A stretch of 64,000 nt of DNA from Tetradesmus obliquus (lineage: Eukaryota > Chlorophyta > Chlorophyceae > Sphaeropleales > Scenedesmaceae), in contig CP126203.1 in assembly GCA_030272155.1 (NCBI GenBank), forward strand, positions 2,294,001 through 2,358,000, read 5' to 3'. The notes beneath the pieces are model-generated. The model had not been told where the DNA came from, made no database searches, and saw nothing but the letters and a program-made list of their open reading frames with translations. The position numbers and the translations under genes are program-made. This document shows positions 1 through 10,689 of this stretch, piece after piece (the stretch's first letter is position 1; every line of letters begins with the position of its first letter).

Positions 1-825
1 GAGGTTCTGCGCCAGATCAGCAGCTTGACACACATCACGCAGCTGCGGCTGGGGTACTTTCCGAGGACCCCTGAGCGGATCGAGGAGCATGCCAATGTTT
101 GGCCGGATCTGCCAGCTTTGAAGGGCTTGGACATTCAATGGCATCTGTCCGAGGAGGTGATGCCGTCACTTGTGGTGTCGCAGCTGCAGCGCTGCACCGG
201 CCTGACTCAGCTTGGCATAGAGATCGAGCACGAGGACAGCTGGATTGAGGGCACGGCTGCGCAGTTTGCGCAGGCGCTGGCGCAGCTGAAGCAGCTGCGG
301 GAGCTGCGGCTGGCAGGATACGGCTTCACTTTTGAAGAAGAGGATGCAAGATTCCATCACATGAGTGACACGCAAGTGGTGCTTAGCAGCCTGGCTCAGC
401 TGCCGGGGCTGCGCAGCTTAGCGCTGCTGCGGCTAGATCTGACAGATGACCGGGCGGTGCCAGCTGGCGCGACGATATTAGACGACCTGGGTTTACTGAC
501 ACAGCTCAGTCGGCTCGAGCTGGAGTGTTGTGAGACCTGGTCCGAGCATGAGCTCTATCCCAGCTGCCTGTGCATGGCACTGCTGCAGCTGACGCGGCTG
601 ACGCAGCTGCATGTGCTGCGGATGGCCCTGCATCCCGCGATGGTTGACGGCTGGGCGGCAAAGCATGCTGCGCAGATGGGGCAGCTGCAGCGGGTTGAGT
701 GCTTTGTGGAAGACTTTGGCTCCGCTAAGCTGAGCTGGGCTTGCAGGCCAGATGTGCGTGTGGAGCATATTGAACCTGACGGCAGCACCACGCATGTGTG
801 CGGGGGAGGCTGTTTGGAGGGCTAG
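1..825 (+). CDS. Leucine-rich-repeat protein, C-terminal part
   Basis: The reading frame is open from base 1 and ends at TAG (823-825), so this is the 3' end of a gene that begins outside the window. The visible 274 or so residues carry irregular leucine-rich repeats with a recurring core of the type LTxLTQLxL, LKQLRELRLAG, LPGLRSLALLRL and LTQLSRLELE, spaced about 25-70 residues apart. This is typical of the large ribonuclease-inhibitor-like LRR families of green algae. LRR proteins bind other proteins; no second domain is visible that would name a partner or pathway. There is no signal peptide because the N-terminus is missing. Unlike its neighbours it has no triplet-repeat array in its coding part and no intron in the visible part. 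The family call is solid, the function unknown. Confidence 0.75.
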   Translation, partial: EVLRQISSLTHITQLRLGYFPRTPERIEEHANVWPDLPALKGLDIQWHLSEEVMPSLVVSQLQRCTGLTQLGIEIEHEDSWIEGTAAQFAQALAQLKQLRELRLAGYGFTFEEEDARFHHMSDTQVVLSSLAQLPGLRSLALLRLDLTDDRAVPAGATILDDLGLLTQLSRLELECCETWSEHELYPSCLCMALLQLTRLTQLHVLRMALHPAMVDGWAAKHAAQMGQLQRVECFVEDFGSAKLSWACRPDVRVEHIEPDGSTTHVCGGGCLEG

Positions 826-885
826 GTCCTGGCCTAGCCTTTTACGAGTGGGCGTAACCTGGGCATAACTTGTTGTGGAGATCAC

Positions 886-1215
886 AGCTGGCGTGCTGCA
901 AGGCTTGTTGGTGCATCTGGTTGCAAGCAGCGACAGCTGAATGGAGAGGCTGCCTCTGGGAGTTATACATTGGATCTGGTTGCAAGCAGCAACGATTCGG
1001 GATCGACCATCAATGGAGTGGCTGCCTCTTGCAGTTGCAAGCAGCCATGGTGCCTTTTTGGGGGTGGGGGGGGGTTTCTAGATATGTGAGTGGGCAAAAT
1101 GTTGCATACGGCTATTGCAGAATGTACTGTCTTCCCTGCAATTCATCAACTGCAGTTGAACATTGCATCTGGTCACAGGTTGCAAGCAGCGATGGTTGGT
1201 TGGTTGGAGTGGTTG
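886..1215. repeat. Degenerate direct repeat downstream of the LRR gene
   Basis: The phrase GGTTGCAAGCAGC and flanking sequence recur near 920, 979, 1033 and 1179, each followed by an ATGG-containing stretch. Copies are diverged and spacing is uneven (about 55-145 bp). They lie after the LRR stop codon and code for nothing recognisable. Confidence 0.5.
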
Positions 1216-1655
1216 CGTCTGCCGAGCTGGCTGCTGGCGATTGCCTGCAGTGGGCCCCACTTCGGAAGGGAACACTGTTCCGTTTCTGGCAGATAGCGGG
1301 AAGGTCGGCACTGCTGTAACAGAGTTGCGGACTGGCTCATACTATGATGTAGTACATCAAGCTAGACATGCACATCACTGAGACCTAAAATTGAGATAAG
1401 ATAGTTACCAAGCCTTAGCCTAGTAGGCTACATGTAAGTCCTGGCACCATCTCAGCACCATGAGCCACAACAGGTTGAACACATGGTCTGAGACCAGAAA
1501 AGGAGAGTGAGCACCGTAGAACACAATGCACACCCTTCAACGCCAAATCTTTCAAAGCATGAGACTTGTCACAGCCCATCCTCTGGCATGCTTTAGATGA
1601 GCACTGCCTTTATGTACAACATGCCATACATGGCCACTAGGACAGTCAACTTTGA

Positions 1656-2372
1656 ATGACAGTAGTACGAAACGGTAAAGCAGGCATACACATTCCCCCA
1701 TTACATGCAATTTACACTACTGCCACTCCTGCTTCTTGCGAGGAAAACTTCACCTTCAATCTGAGCTACGGTGTCAACCAAGTGGCGTCACTGACAAGGT
1801 GTCACTACCCAGGCTACCAAGGACTACAAGAGGATGGAAGACTGTCAGTGCCGTTGCCCCCAGAGGGCATCGTGGCTCTTCGGGACGGCGCTGACCAGGT
1901 GTTGTTATGGTTGCAGGTAATACTAGACGACGTAGGAGCAGAAGCAGGAGCTGCACATGCTAATCTGAGGTTCAGCAGCCACGGTGGCCTTTCGGGGGAC
2001 CACTTCTTGCCATGTGAGTGCGCATTATGTTGCATGATGCTTATGCTTGTAATGAATGCAATTCGGCAACTTTCCTTATACTGCCTGGCACACAAAAAAC
2101 TTTTTGTGTTTGTTGTGACGTCTGTGCTTGTACTGTATCACCTGCATGCACGTTGTAACCCTTTATACGACAGCTGCGATCTGCAGACTGGTGGTTGCCC
2201 AATGAGCCTGCAGCTGTCATTGGCTCAAACAACGTTGTTTGTTAACAAACAGTGCTCACGCTGTGCACCACAACCCATCACTGTGTCAACAACCCAACGA
2301 GACCACAGGGAAAGCTCTATTCTGGTGCAAGGCGCACATGCCTCGTCAGCACAGGTGTCAGATGCAGCGTGA
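1656..2372 (+). CDS. Open frame of 238 codons, unrecognised, doubtful
   Basis: An ATG-to-TGA frame of 238 codons lies in a stretch otherwise free of recognisable genes. It begins MTVVRNGKAG and lacks the Gln/Ala/Ser runs of the real genes nearby. No family motif was recognised. An acceptor-like TTGCAG at 1913-1918 followed by a donor-like GTGAGT at 2015 inside it suggests that, if anything here is coding, only a piece near 1919-2014 might be an exon. It is listed because of its length; chance openness in moderately GC-rich DNA is the likelier explanation. Confidence 0.2.
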   Translation: MTVVRNGKAGIHIPPLHAIYTTATPASCEENFTFNLSYGVNQVASLTRCHYPGYQGLQEDGRLSVPLPPEGIVALRDGADQVLLWLQVILDDVGAEAGAAHANLRFSSHGGLSGDHFLPCECALCCMMLMLVMNAIRQLSLYCLAHKKLFVFVVTSVLVLYHLHARCNPLYDSCDLQTGGCPMSLQLSLAQTTLFVNKQCSRCAPQPITVSTTQRDHRESSILVQGAHASSAQVSDAA

Positions 2373-3197
2373 TATAATGCTTCTCAATACAGGTACAGAA
2401 TACAAGTGCTTTCACTGTAACATGTACCTGCATCACCGCAGTACCAAGCATAGACAGTGGCTCCCTTTTAGCTAGCTTGAAGAGCTGGCCTGATCAGGGT
2501 CGCAACACATTAGTAAATTTCACCGGCTAGTACCACTGCCGCTGACGCCAGCCTAAAAGTCCTGGTAAAGAGATACAGTAAGCACCAGCAGAAATATAAA
2601 GTTGAAGGCAGCAACAACCAGCAGCTGCGTGCTGAGTAATACAGCATCTACAGAACAGCACTGATCAATGCATACAACAACAAGTTCCCAGCTGCAAAAC
2701 ATTGAACGCCGCCCCCAGGTTGCAGCAGCTGAGCTGGCACACGGTGCCGCAGCGCCGCAAGCGTGTGCTATTGCAGCAGCTGCTGTGGTAAGGCATTCAA
2801 CTGTGCCAGCCAGCTTCGCATGCCAAAAATAGTGCCATCTGATTGCACTGCCTGGTGAAAGACACAGACAAGAGGAAATTTGCACTGCACAGTGCATGAT
2901 GAGCTTGCAGCACACACGAAGGAGGTTGTGTGTTGCCCACACTCAATTTAACCCGCAAGCAAAGGACTGCAATTGTTTACAAAAGGCCACTGATTTTGGA
3001 GTCCGCCGCAGCTCAACAGCCGCCTCACGGCACTTTGCATGCGCTCACATAGATTTGCATGGCATTGTAGACCACATTGGCACATGTGTGCGCTTCAGTC
3101 ATCCCTTGTGAATTGCACAATGATCGCTACAGGTGGTCAGCTGCTGCAGCTGCTGCTGCCGCCACTGCTGCCAGGTTAGCTGGTGTCGGTTGTGCTG
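2373..3197. other. Gene-poor spacer 3' of the Mpv17-like gene
   Basis: No coding similarity is seen on either strand. The stretch lies beyond the stop codon of the minus-strand Mpv17-like gene and probably contains its 3' untranslated region; TTACA at 2976-2980 reads as TGTAA, the usual green-algal polyadenylation signal, on the minus strand. Confidence 0.4.
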
Positions 3198-5662
3198 CTA
3201 GCTTGCAGCAGCCTCGCTGGCCACTGCCAGTGGAGCAGCATTGACGTAGCTGCAGGCAGCAGGCAGCAGGCAGCAAGGGAAACACGCCGCATTGCATGAA
3301 TGTCCCCACGCACTCAAAGCAAGATGTCAAGTCGGAATGCAAGGCAGTAGCCTCGCCCAGCTTGAGCAGTTGCATGCACAACGAAGGCAGCCAGTACTCA
3401 CAGCAACAGGCTGAAGAAAGTGACACAACTTGAATTGTTGTGTTACTGAACCAGACAACAACAGTAACAGCAGAAGCAGCGCACCTGAGGTATGTGTTCC
3501 ATAGTATGGCGCATGCATTGACTGCCAGCACGCGCTGCTGAGGAGGCACAGGGGGTTGCTAACAACACCAATAACAGAGGGCAGCAGTTGTTAAAATCAG
3601 AAGCAGCGCACCTGAGGTATGTGTTCCATAGTATGGCGCATGCGTTGACTGCCAGCACGCGCTGCTGGGGAGGCACAGGGGGTTGCTAACAACACCAATA
3701 ACAGAGGCAGCTGTTGTTAAAATCAGAAGCAGCGCACCTGAGGTATGTGTTCCATAATATGGCACATGCGTTGACTGCCAGCACGCGCTGAGGACGCACA
3801 GGGGGTTGCTAACAACACCAATAACAGAGGCAGCTGTTGTTGACAACAGAAGCAGCGCACCTGAGGTATGTGTTCCATAGTATGGCGCATGCATTGACTG
3901 CCAGCACGCGCTGCTGAGGAGGCACAAACATGAAGTTGGCCACATTAACTGTGGGCCAGTACACACTGCCCGTCACAAACAGCTGCGGCAGCTTGTACTG
4001 CACCTGCTGCCAGGCTTCCTGCAAAAGTAACACATGTCGCAACATGTCATATATGTGGTGCGATGTCATGCTGTAGAACAGCACATGCGCGATGATGCAC
4101 ATGGGACAGTGCGAAGCATGGAGCAGCTGCAGCTGATCAGCATGCAGAGTTCACTCTCGTACAGCTTGTGCTCAAAAGGTCTTTAACACGTGTTCCCGCC
4201 TGCATGGCTGAGATCACTTGATGTGAGCGGCTTGGACAGCCTGCCGTAGCCCAGCCTGTACTGCAGCTGTACTGCTTGTCAGAGCTGTACTGCAGCTGTG
4301 CAGTAGCTGTACTGCTTGCCACGGCTGTGCTGCAGCTGCAGTGCAGCTGTAGTGCTTGCCACAACTGTACTGCTTTCCACAACACCTGCACTTACCTGCA
4401 TGCTGCGCCCCTCCAGCAGGCTTGAGTAGAGCAGCACCAACATCGTGCAGCTCATGCTGAACTGCAGCTGTACTGCTTGCCATAGCTGTACTGAGCACGT
4501 AATGCTGGTCGCCTGTGCACTGACCTGTATGCTGCAGCTGCGCCGCTCCAGCAATCAGCAATGGTATGCTTGTCTGAGCTTTACTGCGGCTGGGCACTAC
4601 AGCTGAACTGCTTGCAACAGCTTCGCTTGCATGCTTACATGCAATCCCTCTAGCAGCAACTGCACTGACCTGTATGCTCCGCCCCTCCAGCAGGCTTGAG
4701 TAGAGCAGCACCAGTGAGGTGTAGGTGGGGAACAGCGTGACCTGGCCCACCAGGGACTTGGTGACAGCCTGGCATTCGAAAGTTGTCACAACATCACAGG
4801 GCAGTCAAGCTCAAGGTATATGTGCGCACTTCCAATTGAATAAAAGGTTACCTTTTATGTTGTGCAAGTGTGACCTGTCTTACCAGGGAATCAGTGACAG
4901 CCTGGCCAGGGAGTCAAATGCCATTGAAAGTTGTCACGATGCCACATTCGCCAATGCAGTGCGGTTCATGTGTATGCAAGCGCTGTCCCAGGTCCTCAGC
5001 TACCATCTGGTGCACGCACACAAGTTGTTGGCGCTTTGACTTCAAAAGTAAGGGGAACAGAAGCAGCATGTAAACATGGCTGCAGGTACCAATCACACGA
5101 GATGGGCTATCAAACTGCATGCTTGCAGCTGGGTTGTGCCTGATCGACATGCATCCAGCCTGTAAGCAAATTGTGCAGGCTTGAACTGTTCCACATACTA
5201 GCATCAATGCTGGTTGCTGCCGCAGTGTCACTTGCACAGGGCACAAATGCTGCCACCAGCAAGCCTCACATTCTGCAAAGTCTTGGCCGTGCCAAACTTG
5301 CCATCAAGCCACTGGAAACCCCTGTTGCATGGTGGCCGAGACATGGGAAATGTGGTGAAAATTTTCTTGTTATGCAGGACGTGCAGCTCCCAGTGCTGCT
5401 GCTCTTTTCTACTGTTACAACTGCTGCTGCTCTGCAGTGTGCCTTGCGGCTACATTACGCTGGTGATGGTAACATACTTGAAAAACAAGGGTCCGTGTAG
5501 AGTTAGGCCAATGACCCCGAACCGAGCAGCCCTAGCCACGTCTACGCGCACGGGCTGCCTGTTCCGTTGGCACTGTATCGCTTGGCATGCTGCGTCTCCC
5601 AGAGCCATCAGCGAGCATGACGTCAAAGCAGCCCGATGTATAGGCTTCAAACTCGACAACAT
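3198..5662 (-). CDS. Mpv17/PMP22 family membrane protein
   Basis: Five exons join in frame: 5662-5478, 5321-5270, 4768-4670, 4018-3861 and 3249-3198, giving about 181 residues, normal for the family. Mpv17/PMP22 proteins are small four-helix membrane proteins of peroxisomes, mitochondria or plastids, thought to form or modulate channels. Family marks in order: LGDAACQ in helix 1, RAARFGVIGLTLHGPLFFK, the junction-spanning FQWLDGKFG, VGQVTLFPTYTS, and the C-terminal signature VYWPTVNVANFMFVP followed by R and WNTYLS. The last exon adds YVNAAPLAVASEAAAS and a TAG. Family and splice phases agree at all four junctions. The ATG at 5662 is the first in frame after an upstream TGA, but an extra 5' exon encoding a targeting peptide cannot be excluded. 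Introns 2, 3 and 4 carry partial copies of exons 3 and 4. The organelle is not determinable from the sequence. Confidence 0.9.
3485..3925 (-). repeat. Donor ladder: three extra copies of Mpv17 exon 4 end
   Basis: The last ~65 bp of exon 4 plus its GTGCGC donor and about 60 bp of intron recur downstream. Exon ends fall at 3861 (functional), 3738, 3612 and 3485, a period of 123-127 bp. Each copy encodes LAVNACAILWNTYL and keeps the donor; none has an acceptor. Frame and family length select the first donor. Confidence 0.9.
4385..4945 (-). repeat. Copies of both edges of Mpv17 exon 3
   Basis: Exon 3 ends at 4670. Its 3' edge (LLYSSLLEGRS plus a donor) recurs at about 4394-4450 and, more decayed, at about 4515-4555, both inside intron 3. 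Its 5' edge is echoed upstream at about 4880-4945. Between the 3' copies the intron is filled with short CTGTACTGC-type repeats. Confidence 0.75.
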
Positions 5663-6052
5663 GGCTGTTGACAGCTTGCAGCCTCGCCGTGAAATGTCGA
5701 GAAAAGGTCACCAAGGGGTGCCTGCTTGTCTGACAGTCAACAAACTTCTCAGCTGGACTGAAACAAACAATCAATAGAGATCAAGGGAAACTTCTGCATG
5801 CCTACTCACCAACAGCTGCTGAAGCTCCACCCACACGGTGTAATTCTGGGAGAACCTAAGCCATGCATCTCAGATAACCCACAAGAACCCTAAGTGACGG
5901 GATAAGCTGTCAGATACACTGTTTCCAGATGATCGAAAAGGTTTACCAAACGATTGCCTTCACACCACTAGTTCACAGCTCCAGTTGCTGTTCCAGACCG
6001 CCAGAAATAGACGTTGCTGTCCCTTGACATCTGCGTACACCGCACCAATATA
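5663..6052. other. Spacer between tandem minus-strand genes
   Basis: About 390 bp separate the F-box gene stop from the Mpv17-like ATG. It should hold the 3' end of the former and the promoter of the latter. No TATA-like or other clear motif was recognised. Confidence 0.4.
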
Positions 6053-6176
6053 TCAGCCAGCAACAACGACCTGCTGCTGCTGTTCGTGTGCCAGCATCAA
6101 GTCAAGCTTCAAACCCTCCTCAAACCAGCTGCACTGCTGCTGCTGCTGCTGCTCCAATGAGCCCCAGCACATCCAA

Positions 6177-6207
<31 letters not shown>

Positions 6208-8002
6208 AAGTTGCATCCAGTACCCGAAACAGCTGCTGTCCAGGTACCACCACAGCAGCGGCCAGCAATGCCTCCCGCTGGCTTGCTGCTGCAGCAGCAG
6301 CTGCTGCCTCTGCTGCCTGCTGGGGGCTGCGAGCCCTCTGCAGTGCCGCTGCTGCTGCACCTGCCCCTGCAGCAGCAGACTGGGCGGCTGCATCTGCTGA
6401 TGCCAGGCCAGGCAGCGGCAGCACGAGGCTAGCCCGCAGATCTGCATGACAAGACACTTGCCAGGGTACCTCTGCTGCTGCTGCTGGTGGTGGTGGCGTT
6501 GGTTGAACACCTTCTGGAGAAGTGTCCTGCTGCTGCTGCTGCTGCTGTTGGCTACTCTGGCTGCCTGCCTGCCTGCCAAGCACCACCTGCAGTACGGGGC
6601 GGGGCAGCAGAGGACCCCAGCCCTGATCACTGCTATCCTGCTGCTGCTGCTGCTGCTGCTGCAGTTGCTGCTGCTCTGCTGCTGCAGAGCGCCCTGCCTG
6701 CTGCACTTGCGCCGCCCTACAGCAGCAGCAGCGGAATCAGGTGCAAGTTCAAGGAACTATGAGATGCAGACAGGACATCTCATGTTCTGGTCAGCACAGC
6801 AAGGACGGTCAGGGCCGCGGGCAAGCGGTCAAAGCCTAGTAAGTCACTGGCTGGGTGTGTTAACATGAAGCGGCCAGCGCCACAGCTCTGCTCAGCTGGG
6901 TCAGTTGTAAGCCACACATGAACTACAGAACAGCCCTCCTGCACGTCTGCCGGCTGTAACCACAAAGGGCAACGCACAGGAGAGCTGTTTTGTAGTAGAG
7001 CAACACGCGTCGCGGCTGCCTTGAACATTCGATTGAGTACCAGAGTGCAAGTTCGACTCCAGTCCTCCCTTGAGCTGGGAGGTCCCACCAGTGGCTCATC
7101 CTGCAGCCTTGCTGGAAAGAAAATCGAAAGGAAAGGCATAACGGAAAGGCATACAACTCTACAGCTTCAGTGGGCTCCCCTTGGCTGGGGCAACACCAGC
7201 GGCTCATATGCAGCCATAAAAAAATTCAAGATCAACAACAAGCAGGGAGTCAAATGTAACAGCTCCAGCGCGCTCACCTGGGCTGTGGTCCCACCAGCGG
7301 CTCATCCTGCAGCCATGCTGCCAGCACATGCTCCACAGCACCTGGGTCATCAAGCCTGCAGCAGCAGCAGCAGCAGCAGCAGAAGAGATGTAGACTGAGC
7401 TGGGACGCCAAAATTGCATGAAGGCGTGCTCAGGTGATGTGGCAAGGGCAGAGCACACCACACGCCGCAACTGTGTAATCAGCTGCACACATAGCTACCT
7501 CATCCCATTACCTAAACGCACTTGGCAACGCCTGCATGAAGGCTTGCTCAGCAGTCCCTGACGCAACTGCATAACCCGCTGCAAGCATAAATAACTCACC
7601 CCACTGCATGATCTTACCTGTCAATCGCTTGCATGAAGGCTTGCTCAGCAGCCCCCGACGCAACTGCAACCCGCTGCAAGCATCACTACCCCACCCCACT
7701 GCGTAACCCCACCTGTCAATTGCTTGCATGAAGGCTTGCTCAGCAGCCCCAAGCAGCCTATCCATGTTAGCAGCAGCAGGAGGAGGCACATGCTCAGCTG
7801 CACGTTGACCCCTATAAGCGCCGTGGGCGTCATCTTCCTCGTCGTCATCGCTGGGATTACTCTCGGCAGCGTCATCCACTGATGACGTGTCAGTGACGTC
7901 ATCAACTTGCTCATCTGCCTCCTCAGAGGATGAGCCAGCAGCTGAGTCAGCGTCTTCACTCATACTGCAGCCAGCACCTGTGACACCTCCTGCTGCTGCT
8001 GG

Positions 8003-8037
<35 letters not shown>

Positions 8038-9307
8038 TCGGCTGCTGCTGCTGCTGCCAGTGGTGTGCTGCATGTGGTGCTAAAGCGTCCGGCTGTAGCC
8101 ACTTTGGCACTATTCCACCGCTGCTGCTACTGCCGGCAACGCCGCCGCCAGCAGCAGCTGCTGCTGCGGCTTGGCTGCTGCTGTTGCTGCCAGCAGTGTC
8201 ACTTGCACTACGGCCACCATAACCACCAGCGTCTGTTGCATTTGCAGCTGCCTCTGCTGCTGTCCCGCGGCCCCTAAACCTCGCAAGGCTACTGCCCAGA
8301 GAGGCCCAAAAGCCACCAGCTGCACCCTGCTGCTGCTGCTGCTGCCGGCCACTGCTGCTGCTGCGCTGCCGGCGCCTCCACTGCTGCTGCTGCTGCTGCC
8401 GTACCACAAGCTCCTCCACCCCACGCCCCTGCCGCTGCTGCTGCTGTGTCAGCAGCCGTCCTGCTGCTGCTGCTCCCAGGGCCGCGTCCCGCAGCTGCAA
8501 GCCAAACTCTGCTGTATTCTCCAGTGCAGTGCAGCAGCTGAAGCCTTGGGTGCAGCCGCCAGGCTGTATCTGCATGGCCCCAGATCTCAGCAATGCAGCA
8601 GTACTGGCGAGCTGCTGTGCAGGCACTGCGTCTCCCAGGCCAGCGATGTAGCGCAGTGCGATGTAGAAGCGCAGGTCCTCCTGCTGCTTCTGAAGCTTGC
8701 CGTACATGCGCAGCTGCATGAAGCTGCGGCGATGCAAGATAAGAGATGCGAACAGGATAAATTGTGAGTGTATCGTGTATGTGTGTGTTATGTGAAACAG
8801 GACAGCGCAGACACAGGCATCGCAGAGCTGCCTGAAGCTACCGCGGTGCAGTGCATAAACAGCATTGTGCAGACAGGATGTGGGCTGAAAAGGTGCCGCG
8901 TCTATTGTGTACATGTTGTGCCAGGAACAAGCATGCCAGGTTACATGCAGAACAGGGTGGAGCACTTGAAATTCATCCAGAGAAGCTGCATCAGGTGATA
9001 TGCAGGCCACATCAGCCTCTGAGCCCCACTCAATGTGTGCTAGCATACACAACAACCCTAGTCACCAGCCACCGCTGCACAACCCACGCTGCTCACCGTG
9101 CCACGGGAGCATCTGGGTACAGTGCAAACGTCTGCAGAGCATCTGTAGCCTGCACATGCATTAAGGGGGAGCCCGGTGCCAGCTGATGCTTTGAGGGGCC
9201 CACCCACACCTGCAGCTGCATTGGGGGGTACACAGGGTACCTGCAGCAGTCATACAGCAGCAAATGCACTTGTCAGCATACCGCAGATGACAAGAGTAAT
9301 GAGGGAT

Positions 9308-9340
<33 letters not shown>

Positions 9341-9876
9341 CAGGTACGGTGACGCTTGAAGGTGTGTAGTGTTGCTGCTTCATTGCTGGTGTGTTGAGCT
9401 GCGCATGTCAATCAAACTGCACACCAGCGGCGAACCAGATACTGATACAAGAGGGATGTAAGCAACTTGAAGTCCAGCAAGTCTACTCGCCCAGCTTGTT
9501 TGAACGCCCTGTGAACTGCCAGCTGTACATATGCCACGCGCACAGCAGGCCCCGCCAGCCCAAACGCAACGACGTGGACACACTACGTGCCACTGCTGCA
9601 AATTCATCCAGCCTGTTGGAGCGCGATGTACACTGCCAGCTGCGCCCAACATGGCACCAAGCCATAAGCAACAAAACACCTGACCCAGCACCTCAAAAAC
9701 CAGCTGTGCCCCTTACTCACCCGGCTTGATAGAAGGCCCTGTAGACTGCCAGCTGTACGTATGCCACGCGCACAGCAGGCCCCGCCAGCTCAAACAGCAG
9801 GCCCTCGTCAGCCACCTGCGTGGGGGAGCCCGTGCTGCTCCAGAAGTGGCGGTCGTTGTGCAGCGTGTTGTCTGGC

Positions 9877-9917
<41 letters not shown>

Positions 9918-10689
9918 GCTTTCCAGCAGCAGTCTTGTCATACAGCAGGGCTACTACTGCCCCGGCAGCAACCCTGCAAGAGCCTGCCTGTGCTGCTACA
10001 TGCACAAAATCAATAAACGCATGTCTTTCTCCTTCACAACATGATGGCACTTTTGTTGCTGGCGCTGGCGTGATTAATTGAGCAAGCAGTGCACAGAATG
10101 CAAATTTTGCTGCAGGGGAGCCATTGCTGCTGCTGCACGCACCCAGTGCTTGCTGCTCGTTGTCGGTTGACGAGGCATGCACTGCTGCTGTGATGAGTGG
10201 CACCAGGCAGCTGGCTTCCGCCTCCCACACCCCGCGCACATGCCTGCAGCACAGCACAGCGCAGCATAGCACAGCACAGCACAGCACAGCACAGCGCAGC
10301 GCAGCGCAGCGTTGTGCAGCGCAGCACAGCACGATGGCCACCGCATAGCAAGCGCAGCACCGCACAGGACAGCACACGCCAGCAAGGCAGGCGGTAAGCG
10401 CCGCGCTGGAGCAAATCACAAGGACTGCACTAGCTGCAATACATTGACTGGTACGTGTGTGTGTCCTATACTAGATGGCTAACAGGGCTGCCATTTGTGC
10501 TGCAACACGCATCGTATGGCTCCTGCTGACACCATGCGCAATTGCTGCAGCTGCAGCCTGACCTCACCAAGGATGACATGCAAGTTATTGGAAGGCAAAG
10601 TCAGTCAGGCACAGTGCAGTCCAAAGGTGCAGTCCATCACAGCCAGCTTCAGTGCATCATGTAGGGCTTCGGAGGGGTTCATGTTCACC
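6053..10689 (-). CDS. F-box protein At4g00755-like, with low-complexity C-terminal extension
   Basis: Exons that keep frame: 10243-10143, 9871-9721, 9240-9097, 8723-7713, 7355-7278 and 6716-6053 (about 714 residues). A further exon ending at 10689 is phase-compatible, but its 5' limit is unclear. The core resembles the conserved region of plant F-box protein At4g00755: AVHASSTDN, then DNTLHNDRHFWSSTGS, RAFYQAGYPVYPPMQLQVWVG, LQTFALYP, and the LRMYGKLQ / DLRFYIALRYIAGLGD block. The F-box itself is not visible and probably lies upstream. F-box proteins pick substrates for SCF ubiquitin ligases; the target is unknown. After about residue 175 the protein becomes Gln/Ser/Ala-rich with an acidic Ser stretch, far longer than the plant protein, and the last exon is mostly poly-Gln and poly-Ala. 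The extension beyond 7713 rests on phase alone. Confidence 0.7.
7068..7345 (-). repeat. Copies of the F-box gene penultimate exon end
   Basis: The exon edge coding LQDEPLVGPQP (ending at 7278) recurs near 7170-7215 and 7070-7115 in the following intron, with decreasing similarity. An open frame of 119 codons starting at 7139 includes the last copy and is judged fortuitous. Confidence 0.65.
7405..7765 (-). repeat. Donor ladder after the long F-box exon
   Basis: The exon end coding AEQAFMQAIDR (donor after 7713) recurs at about 7612-7660 and 7520-7560, with a weak remnant at 7405-7435. Spacing is about 100 bp. The intervening intron phrase with CACCCCACTGC is repeated too. Confidence 0.75.
9495..9800 (-). 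repeat. Copies of the F-box exon 9871-9721 donor edge
   Basis: The segment coding LAGPAVRVAYVQLAVYRAF with its donor recurs at about 9500-9565 (near-perfect) and 9612-9655 (partial) in the next intron. Only the 9721 donor joins the next exon in frame. Confidence 0.75.
9880..9916. repeat. CAG array forming a 3' splice tract
   Basis: About twelve CAG triplets on the plus strand read as CTG on the gene strand and sit immediately upstream of the acceptor for F-box exon 9871-9721, in the place of the polypyrimidine tract. Confidence 0.7.
10248..10335. repeat. Pentanucleotide microsatellite (AGCAC/AGCGC)n at an acceptor
   Basis: About sixteen 5-bp units, mixing AGCAC and AGCGC, end a few bases from the acceptor of F-box exon 10243-10143. 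On the gene strand the array reads (TGTGC/TGCGC)n and would form its 3' splice tract. Confidence 0.75.

Noticed and set aside
3127..3549. A 140-codon minus-strand frame containing the Mpv17 exon-4 copy and running into Ala-rich sequence
   Set aside because: It is a decoy donor edge read through into intron; the family fold and phase place the last exon at 3249-3198 in another frame.
6780..7139. A 119-codon minus-strand frame (LQDEPLVGPPSS...) as an F-box gene exon
   Set aside because: Joining it to the exon ending at 7278 gives a stop at once; its start is a degenerate copy of that exon's edge.
7508..9055. One uninterrupted 515-codon minus-strand protein
   Set aside because: Its first third precedes a strong acceptor at 8724 and its last part lies beyond the donor at 7713; only 8723-7713 is supported by family similarity and phase.
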